Below, piece by piece: positions 8,613 through 17,894 of a stretch of 34,162 nt of DNA. Location of the stretch: assembly GCA_964564025.1 (NCBI GenBank), contig CAZLZO010000014.1, forward strand, positions 1-34,162. The letters are read 5' to 3'. Within the stretch, counting starts at the first letter, position 1. Each line of letters opens with the position of its first letter. Under the pieces are notes generated by a model that made no database searches, had not been told where the DNA came from, and saw nothing but the letters and a program-made list of their open reading frames with translations. This stretch comes from DRYM01 sp964564025 (GTDB lineage: Archaea; Thermoproteota; Thermoprotei_A; EX4484-217-1). A program made the translations under genes and the position numbers.

Positions 8613-9782
8613 ATGGAAGTGCTTAAATTTTTCAAATATGATGAAGGCGTAGTTAATTCTTTAAAAAGAGTTTACGGTAACAAACTTTCCCTCTTTCTAA
8701 AATTTATTAGAAAACCTGGCGAAAGACTTTATGTTAGAGTTAATACTTTAATTCGTGACTTCAATGAAGTCATTGAGTCGTTAAGAAACAGAGGGATTAA
8801 GGTCTCCCCCGATGAAAACATTGAAGAAGCAATATTTTTCCCCATTGAAGGCCCTTATGAAGTACCTATTGAAGAGGGCATCGTTATTGTCGATAAGAGA
8901 ACTGCTGAAAGCGTATACTTAGGCTCACATGTTTATGCTCCCGGAATTTTGAAAGCTGTTGGTAAGCTCAGAAAGAACGCTCCGGTTACTGTTGTTTCTC
9001 CTCTTCTCGAACCTGTAGGTTGGGGTTATTTGAAAATAAATCCTAAAGACATAGGTAAAGTTAGAAGAGGATTAGCTATAGAAGTGGAAATCTCAAGGTA
9101 TAAAGCGCCTAAAGTTAGGGAGTTTCCTGAATATTCTCAGGGAGTACTCTATGAGCAAAGTCTTCCAGCAATGGTTGTCTCTAAAATTCTAGATCCTCAA
9201 CCCGGAGAGTTAATAGTTGATATGTGTGCTGCACCTGGTGGGAAGTCTTCACACATTTATCAGCTTTCTAAGGGTAAGGCTAGAATTATGGCTTTTGATC
9301 ATTCCAGGAAGAGGATAGCTAGAATGGTTAGAGAGTTTGAGAGAATGAAAGCTAATATTGAAGTTTACTTAGCAGATTCAAGATATCTGCATGTAGACTA
9401 TCCTTCCTTACGTGGGAAAGTAGATAGAGTGCTAATTGATCCGCCATGCTCATCTTTCGGCGTTAGACCTAAGCTTTATGATTCTAAAAAATATAGAGAC
9501 ATTGTTGATTTAAGAAATTATCAGAAACAATTCTTCAAACCAGCGTACGAGATTTTAAGGAAAGGTGGAATTCTTGTGTATTCAACATGCACTGTCACCT
9601 TAGAGGAAAATGAGGAGTTAATAGAGGAAATAATTAATCAGTACTCTTTCGAGATAGTTGAAGCAAAGTATGGGAATTTAGGGTCAAAAGGTTTAGGAGT
9701 TTATGGGAGGTTTTTTACAAGATTTCATCCACATATCCATGATGTTACCGGATATTTCATTGCTAAACTCGTTAAGAAATAG
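8613..9782 (+). CDS. RNA (cytosine-5) methyltransferase, NSUN/Trm4 type with PUA domain
   Basis: This SAM-dependent RNA m5C methyltransferase has 389 residues from the ATG at 8613. A GTG at 8550 would add 21 hydrophobic residues unlike the family, so I reject it. A PUA-like segment spans about 85-165 (VIVDKRTAESVYLGSHVYAPGI). The SAM-binding motif I is DMCAAPGGKSSH (203-214). The catalytic pair is Cys279 in DPPCS and Cys326 in YSTCTV, the two cysteines used for covalent catalysis and product release in NSUN enzymes. Targets in archaea include tRNA and rRNA; which one applies here cannot be read. Its end overlaps the end of nob1 by 11 bases. Confidence 0.93.
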   Translation: MEVLKFFKYDEGVVNSLKRVYGNKLSLFLKFIRKPGERLYVRVNTLIRDFNEVIESLRNRGIKVSPDENIEEAIFFPIEGPYEVPIEEGIVIVDKRTAESVYLGSHVYAPGILKAVGKLRKNAPVTVVSPLLEPVGWGYLKINPKDIGKVRRGLAIEVEISRYKAPKVREFPEYSQGVLYEQSLPAMVVSKILDPQPGELIVDMCAAPGGKSSHIYQLSKGKARIMAFDHSRKRIARMVREFERMKANIEVYLADSRYLHVDYPSLRGKVDRVLIDPPCSSFGVRPKLYDSKKYRDIVDLRNYQKQFFKPAYEILRKGGILVYSTCTVTLEENEELIEEIINQYSFEIVEAKYGNLGSKGLGVYGRFFTRFHPHIHDVTGYFIAKLVKK

Positions 9783-10278
9783 ATTTTCTTAAAAGCTTAT
9801 GGCCGCATCTAGGGCACACATTAATTCTCTTCTTCGCTGAAACTGTAAATCCACATGCAGGACAGTACAGTATATACTTTCTTTTTACAGTAATTCCACG
9901 GGTTCTTATGGGATGAAACGTTACTCCCAAATTTTTTGCCAAATTCTGCAAGGAATAATCATCAGTGTATATTATTGGTTCGAAACCTTCCTTTTTAAAA
10001 TCTAAGGCTAAAGCTATAACTGCTAAATCTGTTTCCGAAAGACTTAGTTTTTCACCTATTTTTTCAGCAGCTTTTATAGCTTCTACAACAGATTCTTCAG
10101 AAGGCTTCTTTACAACTAACTTTCCCGCTATTTGAGCTGCTTCTAGTGCTTCCAAGCTCTCCCTATCCTTTACTTCATTTATAACTTGAGGAACCGTGTA
10201 TTGCTTAGTAGGTAATTGTAAAACCATTTTTGTAATTACAGCTGCTGTATCTAATATGGGAACCTTCTTTTTACACAT
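9772..10278 (-). CDS. nob1: Nob1 endonuclease (PIN domain plus zinc ribbon)
   Basis: This is the ribonuclease that cuts the 3' end of pre-16S rRNA during small-subunit maturation. It has 168 residues. The PIN acidic residues are visible: D10 in ILDTAAV, E35, D84 in SETDLA and D106 in YTDDYSL. The C-terminal zinc ribbon has C139, C142, C155 and C158. The ATG at 10278 is preceded by GGAGAGA and lies inside the end of nadK (8-base overlap), so the two genes are probably translated together. Its partners Rio1 and Dim2 are encoded near 30-31.7 kb. Confidence 0.95.
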   Translation of the reverse strand: MCKKKVPILDTAAVITKMVLQLPTKQYTVPQVINEVKDRESLEALEAAQIAGKLVVKKPSEESVVEAIKAAEKIGEKLSLSETDLAVIALALDFKKEGFEPIIYTDDYSLQNLAKNLGVTFHPIRTRGITVKRKYILYCPACGFTVSAKKRINVCPRCGHKLLRKSIS

Positions 10279-11125
10279 GGTCTCTCCGCGTAAGCTTGTT
10301 GTAATATTGTCTTTCTTTCCTGTAAAAACCTACTTTGTCCCAGAACTTAATACGCAATGTTTCTCCTTCAGCTATTTTGTAGCATAAGAAGCCGTCAGCA
10401 AAAACTTCAACATCTCTATCAATTATTTCAAGCACTAATTCCTCATTAATGTCGAAAATAACTGGCCTTGCACGTAGTTGCATAGGATTCATAGGCGTAG
10501 TTATTATAGCCAACAAGTCTTCATCAACTATAGGTCCTCCTGCGCTTAAAGAGTATCCAGTAGAGCCAGCTGTTGGTGAAATAATTATTCCATCAGCGTA
10601 AATATTGTATACGAGTTCTTTCGTCCTAGCTTTTATAAGTTTAAGATGAACCATTTTAAGCCTAGGAGCTAAAACTACGTAATCGTTAAGCACTGGAGGT
10701 AATTGTCCAGTTTCAGTATAAGCTATTATCCTAGGTTTAAACACTATTTCATATGTACCTCTGTTTTCAACAATATCTCTAAGTAGGTTAATAGCGTTTT
10801 TTGGAGATATTTCTGAGAGGAAACCGTATCTCCCAAGGTTTACGCTAAAAATGTGTGGTGGATTCTTATCTTTAAAATAATGTAGTAATCTCAGTATTGA
10901 TCCGTCACCGCCTATGACTACAACTAAGTTAGCGCTTATTTTAGGGAATTCCTCTATAGATATGTAAATAATTTTTTCACTTAACAGTTTAAGATAAGGT
11001 TTTAATGATGAATCCACTACGAACTTATCAACACTCCCTCCTAACTCATGTGATGTAAGAATTCTCTTAGCTAACTCTAATGCTTCAGGTTTATCTATTC
11101 TCGAAGTTAATAGTATTGTAGCCAT
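10271..11125 (-). CDS. nadK: NAD kinase
   Basis: The enzyme phosphorylates NAD to NADP using ATP or polyphosphate. It has 284 residues from the ATG at 11125, which follows GAGGTTA on the minus strand. A GTG at 11143 would add six residues and lies on the Shine-Dalgarno, so I prefer the ATG. Family motifs are GGDGSILR (GGDG at 72-75), NLGRYGFLSE, and SPTAGSTGYSLSAGGPIV with the glycine-rich conserved segment. It is followed by nob1 with overlap. The divergent trm5 gene starts 79 bases away. Confidence 0.95.
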   Translation of the reverse strand: MATILLTSRIDKPEALELAKRILTSHELGGSVDKFVVDSSLKPYLKLLSEKIIYISIEEFPKISANLVVVIGGDGSILRLLHYFKDKNPPHIFSVNLGRYGFLSEISPKNAINLLRDIVENRGTYEIVFKPRIIAYTETGQLPPVLNDYVVLAPRLKMVHLKLIKARTKELVYNIYADGIIISPTAGSTGYSLSAGGPIVDEDLLAIITTPMNPMQLRARPVIFDINEELVLEIIDRDVEVFADGFLCYKIAEGETLRIKFWDKVGFYRKERQYYNKLTRRDHV

Positions 11126-11204
11126 GATTTTTCTTAACCTCACAGAACCAATTATATGTTGAATCTTAAATTTGTTTAGAATAGAGGCAAGACGGGCTAA
11201 TACT

Positions 11205-12242
11205 ATGGTGTACTGTTTAAAGGTAGGAAAAGTTCATGGCGAAACAGTGCTTAAAATTCTTAGAAAACATGGATTAATAGATTATTCATTCAAAATAGAG
11301 AAGGTAAACGAATACCTATACATACCAGTAAAAATTAGTGATTTTGAAAAGCTACCTTTAGAAGTTAGAAAAGTAAGCGTTGGGCTTATTGAATGTAAGC
11401 TTAAGAAGAGATTTCATGTAAGGACATATAAAGATTATTTGGCAGACAAAATGCCTAAAAACGTTTTCGAAAAACTACCCACATCCTACGATATAGTGGG
11501 GGAAGCTATTTTCGTACGTTTACAGAATATTCCAGAAAAGTATTGGAGCTATATTGGCGAAGCGCTTTTAAAACTGCATGGAAATAAAAAAGCTGTTTAT
11601 GCTATAGTTGGTGAAACCGCTGGAACTGAAAGAGTTTTACCTTTAAAACTCATAGCCGGAAGCCCTGTTGATAAAACAGTTTATGTTGAACACGGATGTA
11701 AATTCGTTGTTTACATAGGTAAAACTTACGTAAATCCTTCTCTTAGTTACGAGCATAAACGTGTTAGTGAACAAGTTTTAGATTATGAAAAAGTTTTAGA
11801 CATGTTTGCAGGTATAGGCTGTTTCTCTATGCTCATAGCGAAATATAAGAAAGCTAAAGTATATGCTGTTGACATAAATCCATACGCTATAAAGTCAATT
11901 ATTGAAAGTATGGTTCTAAATAAGCTAAAAGGAACAGTAATTCCAATACTTGCTGATTCTTCTAAAATACATGGTTTCCTACATAAAAACTTCGATAGGA
12001 TAATAATGAATCTACCAGGGCTTTCACATAATTTCATAAAATACGCTCTTAATCTCTTAAGTGATGAGGGGGGAATAATTCATTACTACAGATTCGCGTA
12101 CACTTCGCTAGAGCCTGTTATTGAATTCGCTAGCGAAGCACTAAAGTACAATAGACGAATCATTAAAGTAATGAATGTTAGAAGAGTTTTAGAAGCTTCC
12201 CCTACCAAGAGACTCTATGTAGTTGATTTTTATGTTACATGA
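11205..12242 (+). CDS. trm5: tRNA (guanine37-N1)-methyltransferase Trm5
   Basis: It methylates G37 next to the anticodon, which protects against frameshifting. The product has 345 residues from the ATG at 11205; a TTG at 11172 would add 11 residues with no homology that I recognise. The N-terminal D1-like region (about 1-75) is followed by the D2 region. Next come TERVLPLKLIAG and the Rossmann motif LDMFAGIGCFS (198-208), then VDINPYAI and NLPG (269-272), the Trm5 N-L/P-P motif. The end overlaps the convergent DUF371 gene by 13 bases. The family is certain; the subtype (Trm5a, b or c) cannot be fixed by eye. Confidence 0.92.
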   Translation: MVYCLKVGKVHGETVLKILRKHGLIDYSFKIEKVNEYLYIPVKISDFEKLPLEVRKVSVGLIECKLKKRFHVRTYKDYLADKMPKNVFEKLPTSYDIVGEAIFVRLQNIPEKYWSYIGEALLKLHGNKKAVYAIVGETAGTERVLPLKLIAGSPVDKTVYVEHGCKFVVYIGKTYVNPSLSYEHKRVSEQVLDYEKVLDMFAGIGCFSMLIAKYKKAKVYAVDINPYAIKSIIESMVLNKLKGTVIPILADSSKIHGFLHKNFDRIIMNLPGLSHNFIKYALNLLSDEGGIIHYYRFAYTSLEPVIEFASEALKYNRRIIKVMNVRRVLEASPTKRLYVVDFYVT

Positions 12243-12667
12243 GGATTTATTGCTAAAATTATTACGTCAAGTTCGAATCCTTTCCTTAAATCATCTATGA
12301 GGTTTCTTTTTAAGTCTTTAGCTGCTTTATTAACATTTATAGCTACGGTGTTTGGTGAAGTATAAAAGCTTTTTCTAAAAACAGCCCTTACTTTATCGCT
12401 TAAGGTTAGTTTTGAAGAACCCTTACCTATAACGTAATCGTATGCGTTTTTAGTTAGAAGAACAACTATGGTAATAGTGTCGTCTCTTCTTAAGAGGTTC
12501 TTAAGTTCACTATTGAATTCTCTAGGCGACTTGGACGCCTTTATAGCTATAATGCAGTCTCCTCGTGGTGTAAGCCAGTTTTCCTTTGTTATTTCAAATG
12601 TTGTCTTATGTGTTGCTTTAACGTTGGGATGGCCTTTTGCTTTTATCCTTTCTAAAGCTATTTTCAT
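12230..12667 (-). CDS. DUF371 family protein
   Basis: This 145-residue archaeal protein has unknown function. It carries the family hallmark near the N-terminus: AKGHPNVKATHKTTFEITKE, followed by LTPRGDCIIAIKA. The ATG at 12667 has only an A/T-rich leader, so the transcript may be leaderless. It lies between trm5 (convergent) and pcm (divergent). The conserved GHPN, TH and TPRGDC residues suggest a ligand or active site, but no reaction is known to me. Confidence 0.85.
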   Translation of the reverse strand: MKIALERIKAKGHPNVKATHKTTFEITKENWLTPRGDCIIAIKASKSPREFNSELKNLLRRDDTITIVVLLTKNAYDYVIGKGSSKLTLSDKVRAVFRKSFYTSPNTVAINVNKAAKDLKRNLIDDLRKGFELDVIILAINPHVT

Positions 12668-12747
12668 AATATACCACTATGTTATAAGCGAGTTACGTGA
12701 TAAATATAAGGTTAATGTTGAAAATGTATTGTTAGGGAGTTACAGAA

Positions 12748-13434
12748 TTGATAGGAGAAATAGATTTTGTAAGTGAAAGGAAGAAGCTTATTGAACGCTT
12801 AGAACTTGAAGGCGTTATTCGCTCTGAAAAAGTTAGAAAGGCTATGCTTAAAGTTCCTCGCGAAGAATTTGTGCTACCCGAGTATAGGAAATATGCTTAC
12901 ATAGATTCACCACTGCCTATACTAAAGGGGCAAACTATTAGCGCGCCCCACATGGTTGCTCTTATGTGTGAAGTTGCAGATTTAAAGGTTGGTCATAGAG
13001 TTTTAGAAATAGGAACTGGATCAGGATATCATGCAGCAGTTATTGCCGAAATAGTTGCTCCAAAAGATTCTCCTGAAAAAGGACATGTATACACTATAGA
13101 GCGAATACCTGAGTTAGCAGAGTTCGCTATTAAAAATCTTAGAAAAGCAGGCTACGCTGACAGGGTTACAGTAATTGTAGGTGATGGAACACTCGGATAT
13201 TCTAAGGAAGCACCATATGATAGAATAATAGTTACAGCAGCTGCTCCTAAACCTCCTAAGCCCTTACTTGACCAGCTTAAAGTAGGAGGTAAGCTCATCA
13301 TACCTATTGGGTCAAGACATCTTCAACATCTATATGTTATTAAGAAAAAGGGGCAGAATGAGTTTATAAGGGAATCTGTAACACCTTGTGTTTTTGTCCC
13401 TCTCGTTGGTGAATATGGCTGGGAGGAGGATTAA
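12748..13434 (+). CDS. pcm: Protein-L-isoaspartate O-methyltransferase
   Basis: This repair enzyme methylates isoaspartyl residues in aged proteins. It has 228 residues. It starts at TTG 12748, after AGGGAG; the next in-frame start would remove conserved sequence. Family motifs: VPREEFVLPEYR, the substrate loop GQTISAPHMVA (S65), SAM motif I VLEIGTGSGYHAAV (85-98), and IVTAAAPKPPKPLLDQL. The C-terminal part ends within the expected length. The gene ends exactly where the convergent fen1 ends. Confidence 0.95.
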   Translation: MIGEIDFVSERKKLIERLELEGVIRSEKVRKAMLKVPREEFVLPEYRKYAYIDSPLPILKGQTISAPHMVALMCEVADLKVGHRVLEIGTGSGYHAAVIAEIVAPKDSPEKGHVYTIERIPELAEFAIKNLRKAGYADRVTVIVGDGTLGYSKEAPYDRIIVTAAAPKPPKPLLDQLKVGGKLIIPIGSRHLQHLYVIKKKGQNEFIRESVTPCVFVPLVGEYGWEED

Positions 13435-14481
13435 CTATCTAAACCACATGTCTAATCCTAACTGTCTAGTTTTAACATGTTCTTTATATGCTTTCTCTAA
13501 CCTGTTTAATGCATTATTAACCCTGGTTTCTGAAAAGTCATGATCGTAAACTAATATTTTTATTACTTCATCTCTATTTGGTTCTTTCCATTCAATATTA
13601 TAATTGTCTGTTACAGGGGGCTTTAGAAAGTACTCCTTTATTTTTAATGGGTCAACGGGGAAGTCTGCTTTGATAATTTTCAAAACTTTTTCTAACGAAC
13701 CATAGGTTTTAATGTATTTTAAAGCTGTTTTAGGACCTACTCCCTTTACTCCCTCTGGATTATAGTCTGTTCCTAAAAGAATCGCTATGTCTATGAGCTG
13801 TTCTCTACTTATACCTAATGAACTAAGTAGTTTATCTAAGTAAATAAGCTCAGGCTTTATTTCTATGTAAATATCTTTTCTCGGAAGTTTTCTCCTACCC
13901 GTTATTGTCAAGTTCCTTACTAATTTTGGGGCTCCGAAAAGTAAGGAGTCATAGTCTTGACTTCCAGCAGCCCAAACATCACCTTTAGCTGCCATGTAGG
14001 CTGCTTGTGCTTCTCCTTCAGCTGGAGCTTGAATCCATGGGATGCCCATAGCGCTCAGTAGTTTCTTTGCTGTTTCAACCATGTCTTCCGTTAGTTTAGA
14101 AGCCATTTGTGCATAACGTTTTGCTGCTTCTAAATCACCTTTAGCTAATGCTTCTTCGTATTTTTTAACAGCTTCTTCCTTAATCTTTTTTCTTCGAGCA
14201 ATCTCTATTGCTTTTAGCTCCGGAGGTTTTCCGTCAAAAACATAAACTGGCTTTATTCCATGCTCCATGAGGTTTATTGTCCTATAGAAGAGACCGCTTA
14301 GGTGGCTTGTTATTCTACCTTTACTATCCTTTAAGGGTGTTCCATCAGGCTGCCTTATTGCTGTAAGAAACTGATATAACGCATTATATCCGTCTATGCT
14401 GACGATTTTTCCCTTAAGCTCAACCAGTTCTAGGGTTTTCTTAGCTGAATCTGGAATGAGTTCTTTAAGATTAACTCCCAC
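13435..14481 (-). CDS. fen1: Flap endonuclease 1
   Basis: This structure-specific nuclease removes 5' flaps during Okazaki-fragment maturation and repair. It has 348 residues, starting at GTG with MGVNLKELIP, so Gly2 becomes the N-terminus as in the family. Metal-binding acids are seen at D30 (SIDGYNALY), in YVFDGKPP, AEGEAQAAYMA, GSQDYDSLLF and LLGTDYN. The helical clamp lies around 90-130. H2TH-type DNA contact is GVKGVGPKTALKYI. The C-terminal QLGLDMWF (340-347) is a classic PIP box for PCNA. It is downstream of cdc48 and the small 77-residue gene, on the same strand. Confidence 0.97.
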   Translation of the reverse strand: MGVNLKELIPDSAKKTLELVELKGKIVSIDGYNALYQFLTAIRQPDGTPLKDSKGRITSHLSGLFYRTINLMEHGIKPVYVFDGKPPELKAIEIARRKKIKEEAVKKYEEALAKGDLEAAKRYAQMASKLTEDMVETAKKLLSAMGIPWIQAPAEGEAQAAYMAAKGDVWAAGSQDYDSLLFGAPKLVRNLTITGRRKLPRKDIYIEIKPELIYLDKLLSSLGISREQLIDIAILLGTDYNPEGVKGVGPKTALKYIKTYGSLEKVLKIIKADFPVDPLKIKEYFLKPPVTDNYNIEWKEPNRDEVIKILVYDHDFSETRVNNALNRLEKAYKEHVKTRQLGLDMWFR

Positions 14482-14551
14482 TACTCTTCTCCCATAGGAG
14501 TGTAAAATTCTTTAGTCTTTTATTTCTTATTCTGCCATGGTCAAGTTCTTT

Positions 14552-14785
14552 TCAATACTCTTTAACAAGTTCAGCAACTAAAAGGTCCTCTTTAGCAAGA
14601 AAAACCCTTATTAAACCTCTAATTTCCAAAATCATTAATGTTTTAATAAGTTCTTTCCTTGAAATTTCAGAGTACGTATACTTTAGCATTCTAAGTATTT
14701 CATCCTCCCTTAATCTTCCATCTCTTGAAACTTTAAGTAAAGCTAATATTATATTCACTAAAGGTTCAGGATTCCACACAGTCAT
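14552..14785 (-). CDS. Small winged-helix-like protein, conserved context
   Basis: A 77-residue acidic-basic mixed protein, mostly helical by its heptad-like spacing. An N-terminal stretch (PLVNIILALLKVSRDGRLREDEILRML) is followed by SRKELIKTLMILEIRGLIRVF and a short strand pair. This resembles a compact winged-helix DNA-binding fold, but no family was recognised. It lies between cdc48 and fen1 in the same direction. It is likely a real gene because it fills the spacing and has a coherent fold pattern. Confidence 0.65.
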   Translation of the reverse strand: MTVWNPEPLVNIILALLKVSRDGRLREDEILRMLKYTYSEISRKELIKTLMILEIRGLIRVFLAKEDLLVAELVKEY

Positions 14786-14923
14786 TGCTAGGTCATCTCA
14801 AACCCCATTGTGCAGTTAATTAAAACTATGCTTTACACTACTAAACAGGTGATGTATTAGAATTAACCTTGTTTTATTCCAGCAAATAACTTTATTAAAA
14901 AGAATATTAAGACTTTTCGGGTG

Positions 14924-17131
14924 CTAAACGAATGTACTAAGCTGTGTTCTGCCACGTGGAAGTATTTGCCTAGCTCTATCCATCCAAGCTTTATACATTT
15001 TAACCATGTCTTCCGTTACCGACGGTCTAATTATTTTTAATGCTTCCATGAAATGCTTCATTCCCACATTTTTAGCGTTAATGTCTTCTCTAAGAGCCAT
15101 TAATGCTGCTTCTCTACATACTGCTTCAATGTCTGCACCCGTATATCCTTCTGTTAGCTCAGCTAACCTCCATAGGTCTACGTCTTCCGCTAAAGGCATT
15201 TTCCTAGTGTGAACCTTGAAAATCTCAAACCTACCTCTAATGTCGGGAGGAGGTACGTAAATTAGTTTGTCGAATCTTCCTGGTCTTAGTAGTGCTGGGT
15301 CTAGTATGTCCGGCCTATTAGTTGCTGCTATAACTACAACATTCTCCAACTTCTCAATACCATCCATCTCAGTAAGAAGCTGACTAACAACTCTTTCAGT
15401 TACGTGACTATCCCCTATTCCAATTCCTCTCATAGGCGCTATTGCATCTATTTCGTCAAAGAACACGATGCATGGTGCTGCCTGCCTAGCTCTCCTAAAT
15501 GTTTCTCTTATTGCTTTCTCTGATTCTCCAACCCATTTACTTAGGATTTCAGGTCCCTTAATCGAAATAAAGTTTGCACCACTCTCTGTAGCAACGGCTT
15601 TAGCAACTAATGTTTTTCCACATCCGGGAGGCCCGAATAAAAGTATGCCTTTAGGAGGCTTTATTCCAAGTCTTCTAAACGATTCAGGATGTTTAAGAGG
15701 CCATTCAACTGCTTCTCTTAGTTGCTGCTTTACTTCCTCTAAGTCTCCCACATCTTCCCACTTTACTTCCGGTACTTCTACGTAAACCTCCCTTAACCCT
15801 GAAGGAACAATTTCCTTATATGCGTTTAGAAAGTCTTCCATTCTAACCTCCATTTTCTCAAGAACTTCTGGAGGTATTCTATCCATTGTTAAATCTATTT
15901 GCGGCAAATACCTTCTTAAAGCATTCATTGCGGCCTCTCTACATAATGCTGCAAGATCAGCTCCAGTATAACCATGGGTTATTTCTGCAAGTTTTTTGAG
16001 ATCAACATCTTTAGCTAATGGCATGTTTCTAGTATGTATTTGTAATATTTCGAACCTACCTTGCTTATCTGGAAGAGGAACTTCTATTTCCCTATCAAAC
16101 CTACCGGGTCTTCTAAGGGCTGGATCTAATGCTTGAGGTCTGTTTGTAGCAGCAATGACAATTACGTCTCCTCTAGATTCTAGCCCATCCATTAATGCTA
16201 AGAGTTGCGCTACAACTCTTCTCTCAACTTCACCAACAACTTCGTCTCTTTTCGGAGCAATAGCGTCTATTTCGTCTATAAATATTATTGCTGGAGCATG
16301 TTTCTTGGCTTCTTCAAAAATTTCTCTTAGTCTTTGTTCGCTTTCTCCATAGAATTTACTCATAATTTCAGGACCATTAATAGCGACAAAGTATGCTCCA
16401 ATTTCGTTTGCTACTGCTTTTGCAAGCAAGGTCTTACCTGTTCCAGGAGGACCATACAAAAGAACACCCTTAGGAGGCTCAATACCAAGTCTTCTGAAAA
16501 GCTCTGGGTGCTTGAGTGGAAGCTCTACGAGCTCTCTTATCTTCTCTATGACGTGTTTTAGTCCTCCTATGTCCTCATATGTTACTCTAGGTACTCTAGC
16601 TTGTTCAGCTGGTTTCTCTAGAATTATTACGTTAGTATCTGGAGTTACTATAACAACACCATAGGGTTTTGTAGCTACAACGGTGAATGGTATTGCCTGT
16701 CCTAGGACAGGTATTAGTATTGTGTCTCCCTCAACAAGTGGATAGTCTATGAGTCTCCTTTTAACGTAGCTTGTGAAACCTGCATCAGCTGTTATGCTGA
16801 ATGATGATGGTGCTAGTTTAACCATGGTTGCAGGCTTTGCCTTAGCTTTTCTTACTATTACTTTGTCTCCTATGCTTACTCCAGCGTTTTTCCTTATGAG
16901 TCCATCCATTCTTATAATGTTTAGTCCTTGGTCTTCAGCGTAAGAAGGCCAAGCAATAGCAGCGGTTTTCCTTCTACCCTCAATTTCAACAATGTCTCCA
17001 GGTCCGATGCCGAGTTTTTTCATGACGTTAATGTCTATTCTGACCTTGCCTCTACCAACATCTTTCTGCCTAGCTTCCATTACTTTAAGTATTACTTCTT
17101 TCCTCTCTTCTCTGTTTTCACGCATAGCCAT
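14924..17131 (-). CDS. cdc48: AAA+ ATPase Cdc48/p97 (VAT)
   Basis: This hexameric unfoldase extracts and unfolds proteins. Its 735 residues match archaeal VAT. The N-terminal double-psi barrel covers about 10-100 and the second N subdomain runs to about 175. D1 has Walker A GPPGTGKT (227-234) and Walker B IIFIDEID (D286, E287). D2 has Walker A GPPGCGKT (500-507) and Walker B IVFFDEID (D559, E560). Both domains have the arginine-finger segment RPGRFDR or RPGRFDK. D1 and D2 keep the sensor-1 Asn in AATNRP. The gene starts with ATG at 17131. It is followed by the small 77-residue gene and fen1. Confidence 0.97.
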   Translation of the reverse strand: MAMRENREERKEVILKVMEARQKDVGRGKVRIDINVMKKLGIGPGDIVEIEGRRKTAAIAWPSYAEDQGLNIIRMDGLIRKNAGVSIGDKVIVRKAKAKPATMVKLAPSSFSITADAGFTSYVKRRLIDYPLVEGDTILIPVLGQAIPFTVVATKPYGVVIVTPDTNVIILEKPAEQARVPRVTYEDIGGLKHVIEKIRELVELPLKHPELFRRLGIEPPKGVLLYGPPGTGKTLLAKAVANEIGAYFVAINGPEIMSKFYGESEQRLREIFEEAKKHAPAIIFIDEIDAIAPKRDEVVGEVERRVVAQLLALMDGLESRGDVIVIAATNRPQALDPALRRPGRFDREIEVPLPDKQGRFEILQIHTRNMPLAKDVDLKKLAEITHGYTGADLAALCREAAMNALRRYLPQIDLTMDRIPPEVLEKMEVRMEDFLNAYKEIVPSGLREVYVEVPEVKWEDVGDLEEVKQQLREAVEWPLKHPESFRRLGIKPPKGILLFGPPGCGKTLVAKAVATESGANFISIKGPEILSKWVGESEKAIRETFRRARQAAPCIVFFDEIDAIAPMRGIGIGDSHVTERVVSQLLTEMDGIEKLENVVVIAATNRPDILDPALLRPGRFDKLIYVPPPDIRGRFEIFKVHTRKMPLAEDVDLWRLAELTEGYTGADIEAVCREAALMALREDINAKNVGMKHFMEALKIIRPSVTEDMVKMYKAWMDRARQILPRGRTQLSTFV

Positions 17132-17280
17132 TTCCGAGAATCACCTTTAACTGTAAACGATGTACTCTACTCTACCCCTTTTAATGTCTTTTACAACTGG
17201 GAGTTTTTAAATGATTGGTCTCACTCTTCTATCCGTCTAAAAAGCGTTTATAGGATGTTTTCTCCATCTTAAGAATGTTT

Positions 17281-17553
17281 TTAGGATATTCTGCTTACAT
17301 ATTCTACGCTTACTTCTCCAACTTCGGGAATGTTTGAAATTGTTTTCTCTAATTCCTCTGTTCCTCCTTCGACATTCTCGGGCATAACTATGCTTACTAT
17401 AAGTGCTTGGAGACCAAAGGCTATTGGTTCCTTTCTATAATCCTTTAGCTCATATATTTCTGGAAGACTAGCTTTTATTTTATTGACTAATTCATCAAGG
17501 TTTACTTCGATATCCTTAGGAAATATTTTCATAATGACAGCTATTTTTGCCAT
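17281..17553 (-). CDS. ef1b: Elongation factor 1-beta (nucleotide exchange factor)
   Basis: It promotes GDP/GTP exchange on EF-1 alpha. I choose the ATG at 17553 (MAKIAVIMKIFPKD), giving 90 residues, the family length. An upstream frame from 17598 would add 15 residues that overlap the preceding gene. AGGTGGT lies six bases before the chosen ATG. Family features are the ferredoxin-like beta-alpha-beta pattern, PIAFGLQALIVSIVMPE and the C-terminal EVSVEYVSRI. It follows the zinc-ribbon gene with a 16-base gap, a pairing conserved in archaea. Confidence 0.95.
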   Translation of the reverse strand: MAKIAVIMKIFPKDIEVNLDELVNKIKASLPEIYELKDYRKEPIAFGLQALIVSIVMPENVEGGTEELEKTISNIPEVGEVSVEYVSRIS

Positions 17554-17569
17554 ACCTAAACCACCTATT

Positions 17570-17788
17570 CTAAGGTCCTTCGAATCCGCAGTTAACACAT
17601 TTATATGGTACCGAGAGTTTCCTACATCTATAGCATCTCCAAATGGTTACCTTTCCGCAATTTGGACATGTAAATTTTATTGCTTTCTCTGTTGGAGGTA
17701 TTGGCCTCTTACAACTAGTACATATGGGTGTGGTTATTCCTACCGCACTTATTTTTAACCTTGCAGTAGACGCCAAGGCATATCCCAC
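17570..17788 (-). CDS. Zn-ribbon RNA-binding protein, translation-associated (COG2888-like)
   Basis: A 72-residue protein with four CxxC knuckles: CTSC, CPNC, CYRC and CVNC, ending in GFEGP. This matches the archaeal Zn-ribbon family predicted to act in translation. The start is GTG at 17788; relatives are about 60 residues, so the first 15 or so residues may not be translated. A TATA-like CTTAAATAAT lies upstream near 17821-17830. It leads an operon with EF-1 beta. Confidence 0.85.
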   Translation of the reverse strand: MGYALASTARLKISAVGITTPICTSCKRPIPPTEKAIKFTCPNCGKVTIWRCYRCRKLSVPYKCVNCGFEGP

Positions 17789-17894
17789 AGTGTACGCTAA
17801 TTGTGCTTAACACCACCTGTATTATTTAAGCTTGACGTTTAGCTAAGGAAATAAATAGTGAGCTTACTAGAACAATCTAGTTAAGGGAGCTACA